Position numbers and translations under genes: made by a program. From positions 2,926,501-2,990,500 of the forward strand of contig NZ_CP029553.1 in assembly GCF_003173755.1 (NCBI RefSeq): a stretch of DNA of 64,000 nucleotides. Reading direction: 5' to 3'. The stretch comes from Methylobacterium terrae (GTDB taxonomy: Bacteria; Pseudomonadota; Alphaproteobacteria; Rhizobiales; Beijerinckiaceae). The notes under the pieces are model-generated. The model made no database searches, was not told the DNA's origin, and was given only the letters and a program-made list of their open reading frames with translations. Shown here in pieces: positions 7,359-14,966 of this stretch. Numbering within the stretch: position 1 is the first letter of the stretch; each line of letters begins with the position of its first letter.

Positions 7359-7775
7359 ATGCCGCGCGCCACGTCCGCGGAGCCCGAGATTACAGATGAC
7401 ACGCCCCTGCGCCTCGACATCGCGGCAGCCCAGTGCTTCCCGGCGAGCTCAGGGATCACCGCCGCCAGCTTGCGCCGGGAGAGCGCCCGTGGTCGGCTCA
7501 ACGTGTTCAAGATCGCCGGCAAGCAGTTCACCACGCGAGCCGACATCAGGCGGATGATCGAATTATGCCTCGTCCCAGCAAGGGAGCCCGCCTCTACTAC
7601 CGCAAGCGAGAGGACCGCTGGTGCATCCGTGACGGCTCAGACGAGCACAGCACGGGCTGCAGCTATGGAGAGCGTGAAGCGGCTGAAAGAGCGCTGCAAG
7701 AATACCTCGCCCGGAAGCACAAGCCCGACTTCGGGACAGGTGATCCCGCTCGCGTCCTCATCACGGACATCCTGA
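7359..7775 (+). CDS. Excisionase-like DNA-binding protein overlapping the integrase
   Basis: The first 65 residues resemble a winged-helix/MerR-like excisionase: a helix-turn-helix-type stretch ITAASLRRESARGRL followed by a small wing VFKIAGKQFTTRADI. Such small proteins commonly sit just upstream of phage integrases and control recombination direction. The tail of about 70 residues is Ser/Thr/Ala-rich and overlaps the first 211 bases of the integrase in another frame. From memory, similar tails occur in homologues next to Methylobacterium integrases, so the overlap may be genuine. The alternative is a frameshifted or prematurely ending gene. Confidence 0.6.
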   Translation: MPRATSAEPEITDDTPLRLDIAAAQCFPASSGITAASLRRESARGRLNVFKIAGKQFTTRADIRRMIELCLVPAREPASTTASERTAGASVTAQTSTARAAAMESVKRLKERCKNTSPGSTSPTSGQVIPLASSSRTS

Positions 7776-8719
7776 GCCTCTACGCCGACGAGCGCGCGGC
7801 CGACACGAAGCGGCCTGACGTGGTCTGGAGCGCGCTGCCCCACCTCATCAACTTCTTCGACGGGAAGATGGTCGCGCACGCGACGCCGAACGTCTGCTCG
7901 GCGTATGTCCGCTGGCGGATCGCCATGCCCCAGGCCCGCTACAAGGACCCGGAGACGGCACCGCGAGTCGGGACGCAGACCGCCCGGCGCGAACTCGAGG
8001 TGATGAGCGCGGCGTTCGGCTACGCGCACAAGGAGCACAAGCTCCTCTATCCGGTGGTGGTGAAGCTGCCGGACAAGGCGCCGCCGCGCGACCGCTGGCT
8101 GACCCGATCCGAGGCCGCGCGCCTGCTATGGGCTGCGCTCGGCTTCCGCCTGGTCGAGCGCCACCCGGTCACCGGGCGCGAGATCTGGAAGCGGACCGGC
8201 GAGGCGCAAGGCAAGACCCGTCACGTCGCGCGGTTCGTCCTGGTGGGCCTCTACACCGGCACCCGGCACGACGCGATCCTGCAGCTGAAGTGGATGCCGA
8301 GCCCGACGGCGGGTTGGGTCGACCTGCGCGCCGGCATCCTCTACCGGCGCGGCACCGGGGAGGGGGAGAGCTCGAAACGGAGGACGCCGATCCCGCTGTC
8401 GCGGCGGCTACAGGCCCACCTGAGGCGGTGGCAGCGCGAGAGCGTCGCGAACGTCGTCGAGTTCGAGGGGCTGCCGATCGACCGCATGCGGCGGTCCTGG
8501 CACACGGCTCGGGAGGCGGCCGGGCTCGGCCCAGAGGTCACGCCGCACATCCTGCGCCACACCTTCGCGACCTGGGCGGTGCAGTCCGGGGCGCGGTTCA
8601 GCCTGATCGCGGGCGCGCTGGGGACCACCGAGAAGATCGTCGAGGGGGTCTACGGCCACCATGCGCCAGAGCACCTTCGCGGCGTGGTCGAGGGCGTATC
8701 CGGCCGGCGGCGCGGCTGA
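7565..8719 (+). CDS. int: Tyrosine recombinase / phage integrase
   Basis: I chose the ATG at 7565 (start MPRPSKGARLYYRKR), giving 384 residues, typical for a phage integrase. An N-terminal arm-binding region and core-binding domain precede the catalytic domain. Its first Arg is in GLYTGTRHD (residue 234), HILRHTF supplies His328/Arg331, and the nucleophile is Tyr363 in VYGHHAPEHL. The second conserved His (usually LGH) is replaced by Thr (LGT, residue 354). The gene reads toward the tRNA-Val 3' end, the expected integration target. It would catalyse site-specific integration and excision of the element with the upstream excisionase-like protein. Confidence 0.92.
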   Translation: MPRPSKGARLYYRKREDRWCIRDGSDEHSTGCSYGEREAAERALQEYLARKHKPDFGTGDPARVLITDILSLYADERAADTKRPDVVWSALPHLINFFDGKMVAHATPNVCSAYVRWRIAMPQARYKDPETAPRVGTQTARRELEVMSAAFGYAHKEHKLLYPVVVKLPDKAPPRDRWLTRSEAARLLWAALGFRLVERHPVTGREIWKRTGEAQGKTRHVARFVLVGLYTGTRHDAILQLKWMPSPTAGWVDLRAGILYRRGTGEGESSKRRTPIPLSRRLQAHLRRWQRESVANVVEFEGLPIDRMRRSWHTAREAAGLGPEVTPHILRHTFATWAVQSGARFSLIAGALGTTEKIVEGVYGHHAPEHLRGVVEGVSGRRRG

Positions 8720-8750
8720 CATTTCCCATTGTGCGGCGCACAAAATAGGG

Positions 8751-8774
8751 GTTTCCGGGGGCTCCCCCAGAAAC
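8751..8774 (+). terminator. Hairpin downstream of integrase
   Basis: The sequence GTTTC-C-GGGGG-CT-CCCCC-A-GAAAC forms a nearly perfect stem 32 bases after the integrase stop. No U-tract follows, so it is either a rho-assisted terminator or a DNA-level feature near the attachment site. Confidence 0.4.
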
Positions 8775-8843
8775 TCAATCCATCCCGCCCCGCAAGGCGC
8801 CGCACCAGTAATGCTTAAGCCCATGTAAGATGAGCGAAAATCC

Positions 8844-8870
8844 TGGTGGGCGGTGACGGGCTCGAACCGC
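8844..8870. other. Probable attachment-site end (attR/attL) within tRNA-Val 3' end
   Basis: The integrase gene reads toward the 3' end of tRNA-Val (CCA end plus acceptor and T-arm), where elements of this class normally recombine. The tRNA remains complete, as expected when the element restores the 3' end. The second att copy would be at the far left end of the element, outside the window, so the core length cannot be measured. Confidence 0.5.
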
Positions 8871-8919
8871 CGACCCTCTCGGTGTAAACGAGATGCTCTA
8901 CCAACTGAGCTAACCGCCC
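8844..8919 (-). tRNA. tRNA-Val (anticodon UAC)
   Basis: The minus strand reads GGGCGGT at the 5' acceptor side, the D-arm TTAGCTCAGTTGGTAGAGC, an anticodon stem-loop TCTCG-TTTACAC-CGAGA with anticodon UAC, and the T-loop GGTTCGAGCC. It then has the matching ACCGCCC, discriminator A and an encoded CCA. All stems pair and the length is 76 nt. It is the likely integration target of the island to its left. Confidence 0.97.
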
Positions 8920-9056
8920 GGGTGCCGGCATCGTTAAGGGCCTCGGGCCGCGAGTGCAAGGCTTCGCGTGCACGAGGCTTCGCGCGCACCGGAGCCCCAG
9001 CGCGAGGGGCCGGCCGCCGCCCCGCCCGCCCCGTCCGCCTTTCTTGGGCCGGCGGC

Positions 9057-9085
9057 TTGACAGGGCAGGGGGCTCCCCATACACC
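9057..9085 (+). promoter_or_regulatory. Predicted sigma70-type promoter for the tRNA-Asp cluster
   Basis: A perfect -35 TTGACA (9057-9062) is followed after 17 bases by TACACC (9080-9085; ATACAC at a 16-base spacing). This puts the start near 9092, shortly before the first tRNA at 9115. The perfect -35 hexamer and position suit a strong stable-RNA promoter. Confidence 0.55.
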
Positions 9086-9114
9086 GCGGCCATCGCAGCA
9101 CTGCGAGACGCCGG

Positions 9115-9191
9115 GCGGACGTAGCTCAGTCGGTTAGAGTGCCGGCCTGTCACGCCGGAGGTCGCGGGTTCGAGCCCCGTCGTCCGCGCCA
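9115..9191 (+). tRNA. tRNA-Asp (anticodon GUC), copy 1
   Basis: The acceptor GCGGACG pairs with CGTCCGC. The D-arm is TAGCTCAGTCGGTTAGAG, the anticodon arm CCGGC-CTGTCAC-GCCGG gives anticodon GUC, and the T-loop GGGTTCGAGCCCC and an encoded GCCA end follow. It is 77 nt with all stems intact. Confidence 0.97.
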
Positions 9192-9236
9192 CTTCCCTCA
9201 CAGGAAAAGGCGTTTCTGTAGTGCATAGCGCCCTGT

Positions 9237-9313
9237 GCGGACGTAGCTCAGTCGGTTAGAGTGCCGGCCTGTCACGCCGGAGGTCGCGGGTTCGAGCCCC
9301 GTCGTCCGCGCCA
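9237..9313 (+). tRNA. tRNA-Asp (anticodon GUC), copy 2
   Basis: It is identical in sequence to the copy at 9115 and separated from it by 45 bases. The spacer is not conserved. The anticodon is GUC and CCA is encoded. Confidence 0.97.
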
Positions 9314-9373
9314 CTTCCTCGCATGAGGAACGCCAGCCTCCGGGCTGTCAGGGTTGTCGAGCGAGCACGCCGC

Positions 9374-9450
9374 GCGGGCGTAGCTCAGTTGGTTAGAGTG
9401 CCGGCCTGTCACGCCGGAGGTCGCGGGTTCGAGCCCCGTCGCCCGCGCCA
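9374..9450 (+). tRNA. tRNA-Asp (anticodon GUC), copy 3
   Basis: It has the same body as the other two copies, with a compensatory acceptor-stem change (GCGGGCG pairing with CGCCCGC instead of GCGGACG/CGTCCGC) and one D-loop difference (CAGTTGG for CAGTCGG). The compensated change indicates that it is a maintained, functional gene. Confidence 0.96.
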
Positions 9451-9554
9451 CTCGCCGCAAAGCCCCTCCGAGACCGGACAAAGCGGCCTTACGCAAAGGC
9501 AATGTCGAGCACCTCTGCCGTAGATCCTCTCCGAACGGGCGTCGGGGTGTACGG

Positions 9555-9878
9555 ATGTCGTGGTCGAACATGAGCGTGATCCCCGGCGTCGCCTCCCAGA
9601 CCAACCTGCTGGCGCTGAACGCCACGATCGAGGCGGCGCAGGCCAGGGAGGCCGGGCGCAGACTCGCGGTGGTCGCGGCGGAAGTCACGCAGCTCGCCGG
9701 CCAGACCGACCGGGCGATGCAGGAGATCGCCGCCCAGGTCGATGCGACGCAGGCGATCGTGCGCAGCGTCGCCGAGGCCGCCCGCCCCGTGCTCGCCGCC
9801 GCCGGCCCCGTCGCGCGGCGATCGGCCAGCATCGGCGCCGCGGTGAACCGCTTCCTCGCCACCCTGCGGGCCGCCTGA
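9555..9878 (+). pseudogene. Remnant of a methyl-accepting chemotaxis protein (signalling tip only)
   Basis: The 107-residue frame carries the conserved chemoreceptor hairpin tip ([18 protein letters not shown] and [15 protein letters not shown]) that contacts CheA/CheW. It lacks the upstream sensor, HAMP and methylation helices. It ends after a short C-terminal helix without the usual adaptation residues. Normally conserved Gly and Phe positions after the tip are changed ([10 protein letters not shown]). It directly follows the tRNA-Asp cluster, a common site for genomic debris. It could be a free-standing mini-signalling domain, but a decaying fragment is more likely. Confidence 0.65.
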
Positions 9879-9983
9879 GGCCCGGGCGGCGTCCGGCAGG
9901 GCGCGGCGCCCCGAAAATCTCCACAATCGCCCGACAGGTGGCGCCCGCGCGCAGAGGCGCCGCGTGTCCAGGGCTCGAAGACA

Positions 9984-10547
9984 ATGTCGCATCCGTTCCG
10001 TTCGACGGTTCCCGCCTCCGGCACGGGAGGGAGCGTCCTTCGCGGCGGGCACGGCGTCGCGAAAACCGCTCTCGCCGGCGCCCTGGTCGCCGGGGCGCTG
10101 GCGCTCGCCGGCTGCAGCGGCTCGGCCATCCTGCCCGCGCCCGACCTGCCGACCACGCCGGTCATCCTCGACGAGGCCTCGGCGGCCGCCGCGATCTCGC
10201 GCTACCGGGCGAGCCACGGCCTCGGGCCGGTGGCGATCGATTCCTCGCTGATCCGCGCCGCCTCGTACCAGGCCGAGGCCAACGCCAGGGCCGGCCAGCT
10301 CTCGCACGAGGTCGGCGGCACCTTCGACGCGCGCTTGAAGCGCGCCGGCTTCGGCGGCCGCTACGCCGCCGAGAACCTCAGCGCCGGCTCGACCACCTTC
10401 GACGAGGTGCTCAAGCGCTGGCAGGTCTCCCCCGAGCACAACCGCAACATGCTCATGCCGCAGGTCAGGCGGATCGGCATCGCCCGGGTCGACGCGCCCG
10501 GCAGCCGCTACAAGCGCTTCTGGGCGCTGATCCTCTCCGACGGCTGA
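9984..10547 (+). CDS. CAP-domain (SCP/PR-1-like) lipoprotein
   Basis: The 187-residue product has an N-terminal basic stretch, a hydrophobic signal segment and a lipobox ending LALAGC, so it should be a lipoprotein acylated at that Cys. The rest is one CAP domain: an AAAAISRYRASHGLGPV helix, an ASYQAEANA helix, and the signature SPEHNRNML with RIGIAR near the end. Bacterial CAP proteins are extracytoplasmic and mostly uncharacterised; binding of lipids or sterols and cell-envelope roles have been proposed for the family. It stands alone between the chemoreceptor remnant and the nuo operon. Confidence 0.85.
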   Translation: MSHPFRSTVPASGTGGSVLRGGHGVAKTALAGALVAGALALAGCSGSAILPAPDLPTTPVILDEASAAAAISRYRASHGLGPVAIDSSLIRAASYQAEANARAGQLSHEVGGTFDARLKRAGFGGRYAAENLSAGSTTFDEVLKRWQVSPEHNRNMLMPQVRRIGIARVDAPGSRYKRFWALILSDG

Positions 10548-10870
10548 GGAACACCTTTCCCGCAGCGCAATACCGCCTCCAAGCCCCTGAAAGTGCCCGG
10601 GAAGGGCAGGGGCCTGCGACGATCCTCCCCGGTCGGGCTGGCCTTCCGGGCGTTGTGTGCGGGGCCCGAGCCCCTATCTTGCGTGCAGACGTTCGCGGTT
10701 TGTGCGATGCGAACGCCCCTTGTTTCGCAATACCCGCTCGTTTAAGCCTCGCGCCACCTTCCGGGCTTTGGAACCGTTCCGAGAACGGCCCCGGCGGCCG
10801 GGTTGCGGCCCGGGCACGCGCCAAGGCTTGCGCTCACCAAAGGCCTCGTGCCAACCCTTGAGGATGCTCG
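10548..10870 (+). promoter_or_regulatory. Intergenic leader of the nuo operon
   Basis: This 323-base gene-free stretch precedes nuoA and must hold its promoter. A perfect 15-base palindrome CCGTTCCGAGAACGG (10774-10788) is the only clear operator-like element. No convincing -35/-10 pair is visible; a weak TTGTTT/TTTAAG pair near 10729-10750 has poor spacing. No coding potential or RNA gene was seen. Confidence 0.4.
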
Positions 10871-11236
10871 ATGAACGGCCTCCTGTCGGATTACCTGCCG
10901 CTGGTGATCTTCATCGGCGTCTCCCTCTTCATCGCCGCGGCGCTCCTCGTGGCCCCCTTCCTGGTGGCCTACAACAGCCCGGACCCGGAGAAGCTCTCGG
11001 CCTACGAGTGCGGGTTCAACGCCTTCGACGACGCGCGCATGAAGTTCGACGTGCGCTTCTACCTCGTCGCCATCCTGTTCATCATCTTCGACCTCGAAGT
11101 GGCCTTCCTGTTCCCGTGGGCGATCACGTTCGGGGACCTCGGCTGGTTCGGCTTCTGGTCGATGATGCTCTTCCTCGGCGTGCTGACCGTCGGCTTCGTC
11201 TACGAGTGGCGCAAGGGCGCCCTCGAGTGGGACTAG
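10871..11236 (+). CDS. nuoA: NADH-quinone oxidoreductase subunit A
   Basis: The 121-residue membrane subunit of respiratory complex I has three predicted transmembrane helices. It carries the conserved loop [20 protein letters not shown] between helices 1 and 2, whose Cys lies near the quinone-access channel in the family. The length is normal for proteobacterial NuoA. It is the first gene of the fourteen-gene operon. GAGGATGCTCG precedes the ATG. Confidence 0.97.
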   Translation: MNGLLSDYLPLVIFIGVSLFIAAALLVAPFLVAYNSPDPEKLSAYECGFNAFDDARMKFDVRFYLVAILFIIFDLEVAFLFPWAITFGDLGWFGFWSMMLFLGVLTVGFVYEWRKGALEWD

Positions 11237-11284
11237 AAGCGAACGCGTAGAGCCGCCCCCGAGACGTAGGAACCGGACCCCACC

Positions 11285-11866
11285 ATGTCCCTCACATCCG
11301 TCCGCGCCCCCGCGATCGCGCCGCAGCCGAAGGGTATCCTCGACCCGGCCACCGGCAAGCCGATCGGCGCCAACGACCCGACCTTCCTGACGATCAGCGA
11401 CGAGCTCGCCGATCGCGGCTTCCTCTTGACCACCGCCGACGACCTCATCACCTGGGCCCGGACCGGCTCGCTGATGTGGATGACCTTCGGCCTGGCCTGC
11501 TGCGCCGTCGAGATGATGCAGATGTCGATGCCGCGCTACGATTGCGAGCGCTTCGGCTTCGCGCCCCGCGGCTCGCCGCGCCAGTCCGACGTGATGATCG
11601 TCGCCGGCACGCTGACCAACAAGATGGCCCCGGCTCTGCGCAAGGTCTACGACCAGATGCCGGAGCCGCGCTACGTCATCTCGATGGGCTCCTGCGCCAA
11701 TGGCGGCGGCTACTACCACTATTCCTACTCGGTGGTGCGCGGCTGCGACCGGGTGGTGCCCGTCGACATCTACGTCCCCGGCTGCCCGCCGACGGCCGAG
11801 GCGCTGCTCTACGGCGTGCTGCTGCTGCAGAAGAAGATCCGCCGCACCGGCACGATCGAGCGCTGA
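11285..11866 (+). CDS. nuoB: NADH-quinone oxidoreductase subunit B
   Basis: This 193-residue subunit carries the terminal [4Fe-4S] cluster N2. The ligands are visible as the adjacent pair in [11 protein letters not shown], then GSCANGGG and [14 protein letters not shown]. It sits at the junction of the peripheral arm and the membrane arm and passes electrons to quinone. The N-terminal 35 residues precede the conserved core and vary in alphaproteobacteria. The gene lies 48 bases after nuoA and nine bases before nuoC. Confidence 0.97.
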   Translation: MSLTSVRAPAIAPQPKGILDPATGKPIGANDPTFLTISDELADRGFLLTTADDLITWARTGSLMWMTFGLACCAVEMMQMSMPRYDCERFGFAPRGSPRQSDVMIVAGTLTNKMAPALRKVYDQMPEPRYVISMGSCANGGGYYHYSYSVVRGCDRVVPVDIYVPGCPPTAEALLYGVLLLQKKIRRTGTIER

Positions 11867-11875
11867 GGCGGACCC

Positions 11876-12538
11876 ATGAGCAACGGCATCACCATCCGGG
11901 CCCATACCCAGAGCGAGCAGGGCGACGCTGTCCTCCAGGCGCTCTCCGACACCCTCGCCGCGACGCTGGGCAGCGCCATCGCCGACCGGGCGATCGCCTT
12001 CGGCGAGCTGACACTGATCGTCGAGGGCTCCGAGATCGTGCGGGTGCTGACCCACCTGCGCGACGACCCGGCCTGCGCCTTCTCGACCTTCATCGACATC
12101 TGCGGCGCCGACTACCCGGCGCGGGCGAAGCGCTTCGACGTCGTCTATCACCTGCTGTCGATGCGCCATAACCGGCGCATCCGCGTGAAGGTGCAGACCG
12201 ACGAGCGCACGCCCGTCCCGACCGCGATCCCGGTCTTCCCGGCCGCGAACTGGTTCGAGCGCGAGACCTACGACCTCTACGGCATCCTGTTCTCGGGCCA
12301 TCCGGACCTGCGCCGGCTGCTCACCGATTACGGCTTCGAGGGGCACCCCCTCCGCAAGGACTTCCCGCTCACCGGCTTCGTCGAGGTCCGCTACGACCAG
12401 GACGAGGCCCGAGTGGTCTACGAGCCCGTGCGACTGACGCAGGAATTCCGCAACTTCGACTTCCTGTCGCCCTGGGAAGGCACCGACTACGTGCTGCCGG
12501 GCGACGAGAAGGCCGACAAGGCACCGGCGAAAGGCTGA
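11876..12538 (+). CDS. nuoC: NADH-quinone oxidoreductase subunit C (30 kDa)
   Basis: The 220-residue peripheral-arm subunit shows the family signature in [18 protein letters not shown] and [13 protein letters not shown], followed by the acidic [10 protein letters not shown]. It is a separate gene rather than the NuoCD fusion of enteric bacteria, which is the alphaproteobacterial arrangement. It is six bases upstream of nuoD. No cofactor is bound; the subunit supports quinone-site architecture. Confidence 0.96.
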   Translation: MSNGITIRAHTQSEQGDAVLQALSDTLAATLGSAIADRAIAFGELTLIVEGSEIVRVLTHLRDDPACAFSTFIDICGADYPARAKRFDVVYHLLSMRHNRRIRVKVQTDERTPVPTAIPVFPAANWFERETYDLYGILFSGHPDLRRLLTDYGFEGHPLRKDFPLTGFVEVRYDQDEARVVYEPVRLTQEFRNFDFLSPWEGTDYVLPGDEKADKAPAKG

Positions 12539-12544
12539 GCCGAC

Positions 12545-13735
12545 ATGGGCGAGCACAGCATCCGCAACTTCTCGATCAATTTCGGCCCGCAGCACCCGGC
12601 GGCGCACGGCGTGCTGCGCCTCGTGCTGGAGCTCGACGGCGAGGTGGTCGAGCGGGTCGACCCGCATATCGGCCTGCTCCACCGCGGCACCGAGAAGCTC
12701 ATCGAGGTCAAGACCTACCTCCAGGCGACGCCCTATTTCGACCGGCTCGACTACGTCGCGCCGATGAACCAGGAGCACGCCTTCTGCCTCGGCATCGAGC
12801 GCCTGCTCGGCATCGCGGTGCCGCGCCGCGCCCAGCTGATCCGCACGCTGTACTGCGAGATCGGCCGGCTCCTGTCGCACCTCCTGAACGTCACCACGCA
12901 GGCGATGGACGTCGGCGCCCTCACGCCCCCGCTCTGGGGCTTCGAGGAGCGCGAGAAGCTGATGATCTTCTACGAGCGCGCGTCGGGCGCTCGTCTCCAC
13001 GCCAACTACTTCCGCCCCGGCGGCGTCCACCAGGACCTGCCGCCGAGCCTGATCGACGACATCGAGGCGTTCTGCGAGACCTTCCCGCAGGTGGTCGACG
13101 ACCTCGACAGCCTCGTGATGGGCAACCGCATCTTCAAGCAGCGCAACGTCGACATCGGCATCGTCACCGTCGAGGAAGCGCTCGCCTGGGGCTTCTCGGG
13201 CGTGATGGTGCGCGGCTCCGGCATCCCGTGGGACCTGCGCAAGTCGCAGCCCTACGAGGCCTATGCCGAGATGGAGTTCGACATCCCCGTCGGGAAGAAC
13301 GGCGACACCTACGATCGCCAGGTCATCCGCATGGAGGAGATGCGCCAGTCCGTGCGCATCATGAAGCAGTGCATCGCCAAGCTGCGCGAGCCGGCCGGCC
13401 AGGGGCCGATCGCGACGCAGGACGGCAAGGTCGCGCCGCCGCCGCGGCGCGAGATGAAGCGCTCGATGGAGGCGCTCATCCACCACTTCAAGCTCTACAC
13501 GGAGGGCTTCCACGTCCCGGCCGGCGAGGTCTACGCCGCGGTCGAGGCGCCGAAGGGCGAGTTCGGCGTCTACCTGGTCGCCGACGGCACCAACAAGCCG
13601 TATCGCTGCAAGATCCGCGCTCCGGGCTTCGCCCACCTCCAGGCGATGGACTGGATGTGCCGCGGCCACATGCTGGCGGACGTGTCGTGCATCCTCGGCA
13701 CGCTCGACATCGTGTTCGGTGAGGTGGACCGGTGA
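12545..13735 (+). CDS. nuoD: NADH-quinone oxidoreductase subunit D (49 kDa)
   Basis: The 396-residue subunit begins with the conserved [14 protein letters not shown], whose His belongs to the quinone headgroup site in the family, and ends with DIVFGEVDR. Internal signatures include LLHRGTEKL and the RAPGFAHLQ segment. It is related to the [NiFe]-hydrogenase large subunit but lacks the metal-binding cysteines, as expected. The length is typical for the family, and a 60-base gap separates it from nuoE. Confidence 0.97.
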   Translation: MGEHSIRNFSINFGPQHPAAHGVLRLVLELDGEVVERVDPHIGLLHRGTEKLIEVKTYLQATPYFDRLDYVAPMNQEHAFCLGIERLLGIAVPRRAQLIRTLYCEIGRLLSHLLNVTTQAMDVGALTPPLWGFEEREKLMIFYERASGARLHANYFRPGGVHQDLPPSLIDDIEAFCETFPQVVDDLDSLVMGNRIFKQRNVDIGIVTVEEALAWGFSGVMVRGSGIPWDLRKSQPYEAYAEMEFDIPVGKNGDTYDRQVIRMEEMRQSVRIMKQCIAKLREPAGQGPIATQDGKVAPPPRREMKRSMEALIHHFKLYTEGFHVPAGEVYAAVEAPKGEFGVYLVADGTNKPYRCKIRAPGFAHLQAMDWMCRGHMLADVSCILGTLDIVFGEVDR

Positions 13736-13769
13736 GGGCGCTTCGCGCCTGAGGCCGCACCCGCCGGAG

Positions 13770-13799
13770 ACGTATGAGACATGGACGTTTGAGACATGG
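13770..13799 (+). repeat. 15-bp tandem duplication of the nuoE start region
   Basis: Positions 13770-13784 and 13785-13799 are direct repeats that match at 14 of 15 positions (acgtatgagacatgg and acgtttgagacatgg). Each includes GAGAC-ATGG. The ATG of the first copy (13781) opens only MDV-stop, in the nuoE phase, directly before the true ATG at 13796. Confidence 0.85.
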
Positions 13800-14917
13800 C
13801 CAACCGCAGACTTGCCCCGGTATCCGAGCAGCCCGAGAGCTTCGCTTTCACGGCTGAGAACGCCGAATGGGCCCAGGGGCAGATCGCCAAGTACCCGGAG
13901 GGGCGCCAGGCCTCGGCCGTGATCCCGCTCCTGTGGAAGGCGCAGGAGCAGAACGGCGGCTGGCTGCCGCAGAAGGCCATTGAAGCGGTGGCCGACCAGC
14001 TCGGCATGCCGCATATCCGGGTGCTGGAGGTCGCGACCTTCTACACGATGTTCGCCCTCGAGCCGGTCGGCCGCTACTGGATCCAGGTCTGCGGGACGGC
14101 TCCCTGCGACGTCTGCGGCGCCCGCGAGCTGAAGCAGTACCTGCACGACCGGCTCGGGCCGTCGGGCCATGTCAGCCCGGACGGCACCTTCTCCTGGCTC
14201 GAGGTCGAGTGCCTGGGTGCGTGCTGCAACGCCCCGATGGCGCAGATCAACCACGACTACTTCGAGGATCTCACGCCTGAATCCCTCGGCAAGCTGATGG
14301 ACGACCTCGCGGCCGGCCGCCCGGTGAAGACCGGCTCGCAGATCGGCCGCGTCTCCTCCGAGCCCAAGGACGCGGTCACGACCCTCCAGGACGAGACGCT
14401 GTTCGACGGTTCGCGCGTCGGCGCCTGGCGCAAGCGCTTCGAGGAGGAGGGCCTGAAGGAGCAGGGCGCCGACACGACCGGCGAGAAGGCCCGCACCGAC
14501 GCTTCCGCCGCGACGAACCCGAAGGCCGCCCGCCCGGATGCCGGCCGGCCGGCCGAGAGCCCTGCCGCCGCCACCCCGGCGCAGCGCGCGGCGGACGGCA
14601 AGCCCGCGGTCGACACGGCAGCCGAGAAGGGCCAGGTGGCCCCGGAGCGCACCACCGTCGCCGAGACGCGCACCGGCCCGGAGACGGTCGGCACGCCGCA
14701 GAGCGGCCGCTCCTACACCGAGACCCCCTCGAAGCCCGAGGAAGGCCGCCCGGTGGCGGGTTCCAAGGGCACCACGCCGGAGGCCGGCGCCGAGCCGGCG
14801 AATGCCCCGGGGAAGACCGACGGTTCGCAGGCCAAGCCCGTCGGCATCACCCCCGCGGACAAGGCGGCCGACAAGGGCCCGCCCGGCCCCAAAGCCGACC
14901 CGACGCCGAAGCCGTAA
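13796..14917 (+). CDS. nuoE: NADH-quinone oxidoreductase subunit E (24 kDa) with long low-complexity tail
   Basis: Residues about 15-185 form the thioredoxin-like NuoE fold with the [2Fe-2S] ligands CGTAPC and CLGACC. It works with NuoF near the NADH site. The remaining 180 or so residues have no NuoE homology I recognise. They are Ala/Pro/Lys/Glu/Thr-rich and read as a disordered, charged tail. Typical NuoE proteins are 160-240 residues, so this one is unusually long. The ATG at 13796 lies in the second copy of a 15-bp duplication, and 49 bases separate the gene from nuoF. Confidence 0.95.
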   Translation: MANRRLAPVSEQPESFAFTAENAEWAQGQIAKYPEGRQASAVIPLLWKAQEQNGGWLPQKAIEAVADQLGMPHIRVLEVATFYTMFALEPVGRYWIQVCGTAPCDVCGARELKQYLHDRLGPSGHVSPDGTFSWLEVECLGACCNAPMAQINHDYFEDLTPESLGKLMDDLAAGRPVKTGSQIGRVSSEPKDAVTTLQDETLFDGSRVGAWRKRFEEEGLKEQGADTTGEKARTDASAATNPKAARPDAGRPAESPAAATPAQRAADGKPAVDTAAEKGQVAPERTTVAETRTGPETVGTPQSGRSYTETPSKPEEGRPVAGSKGTTPEAGAEPANAPGKTDGSQAKPVGITPADKAADKGPPGPKADPTPKP

Positions 14918-14966
14918 GACTCGACTATGATGTCCCCTTTCACAGCAGGCCTGTAGGACGATCGCC

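Larger units (their letters stand above)
1..8870. mobile_element. Right (integrase) end of a prophage or integrative island inserted at tRNA-Val
   Basis: All seventeen genes from position 3 to 8719 point the same way, overlap by a few bases or nearly abut, and are of phage or accessory type: DNA methyltransferase, PAPS-reductase-like protein, DUF3850/MazG fusion, DUF1643, SLOG, excisionase-like and tyrosine integrase. The integrase ends 125 bases from the 3' end of an intact tRNA-Val gene, the classic arrangement for an element that integrates into a tRNA 3' end. Several genes around 4.2-5.6 kb are visibly less GC-biased than the chromosomal genes further right. No capsid, tail, terminase, conjugation or repressor gene is present, so prophage and island cannot be distinguished. 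The left boundary is outside the window and no second attachment copy was seen. Confidence 0.8.

Noticed and set aside
9115..9450. Three 77-base direct repeats that could suggest a CRISPR or satellite array
   Set aside because: Each unit folds perfectly as tRNA-Asp and the spacers are of unequal length.
10729..10750. TTGTTT/TTTAAG as the nuoA promoter
   Set aside because: The spacing is 15 bases and neither hexamer is strong; it is noted only in the leader entry.
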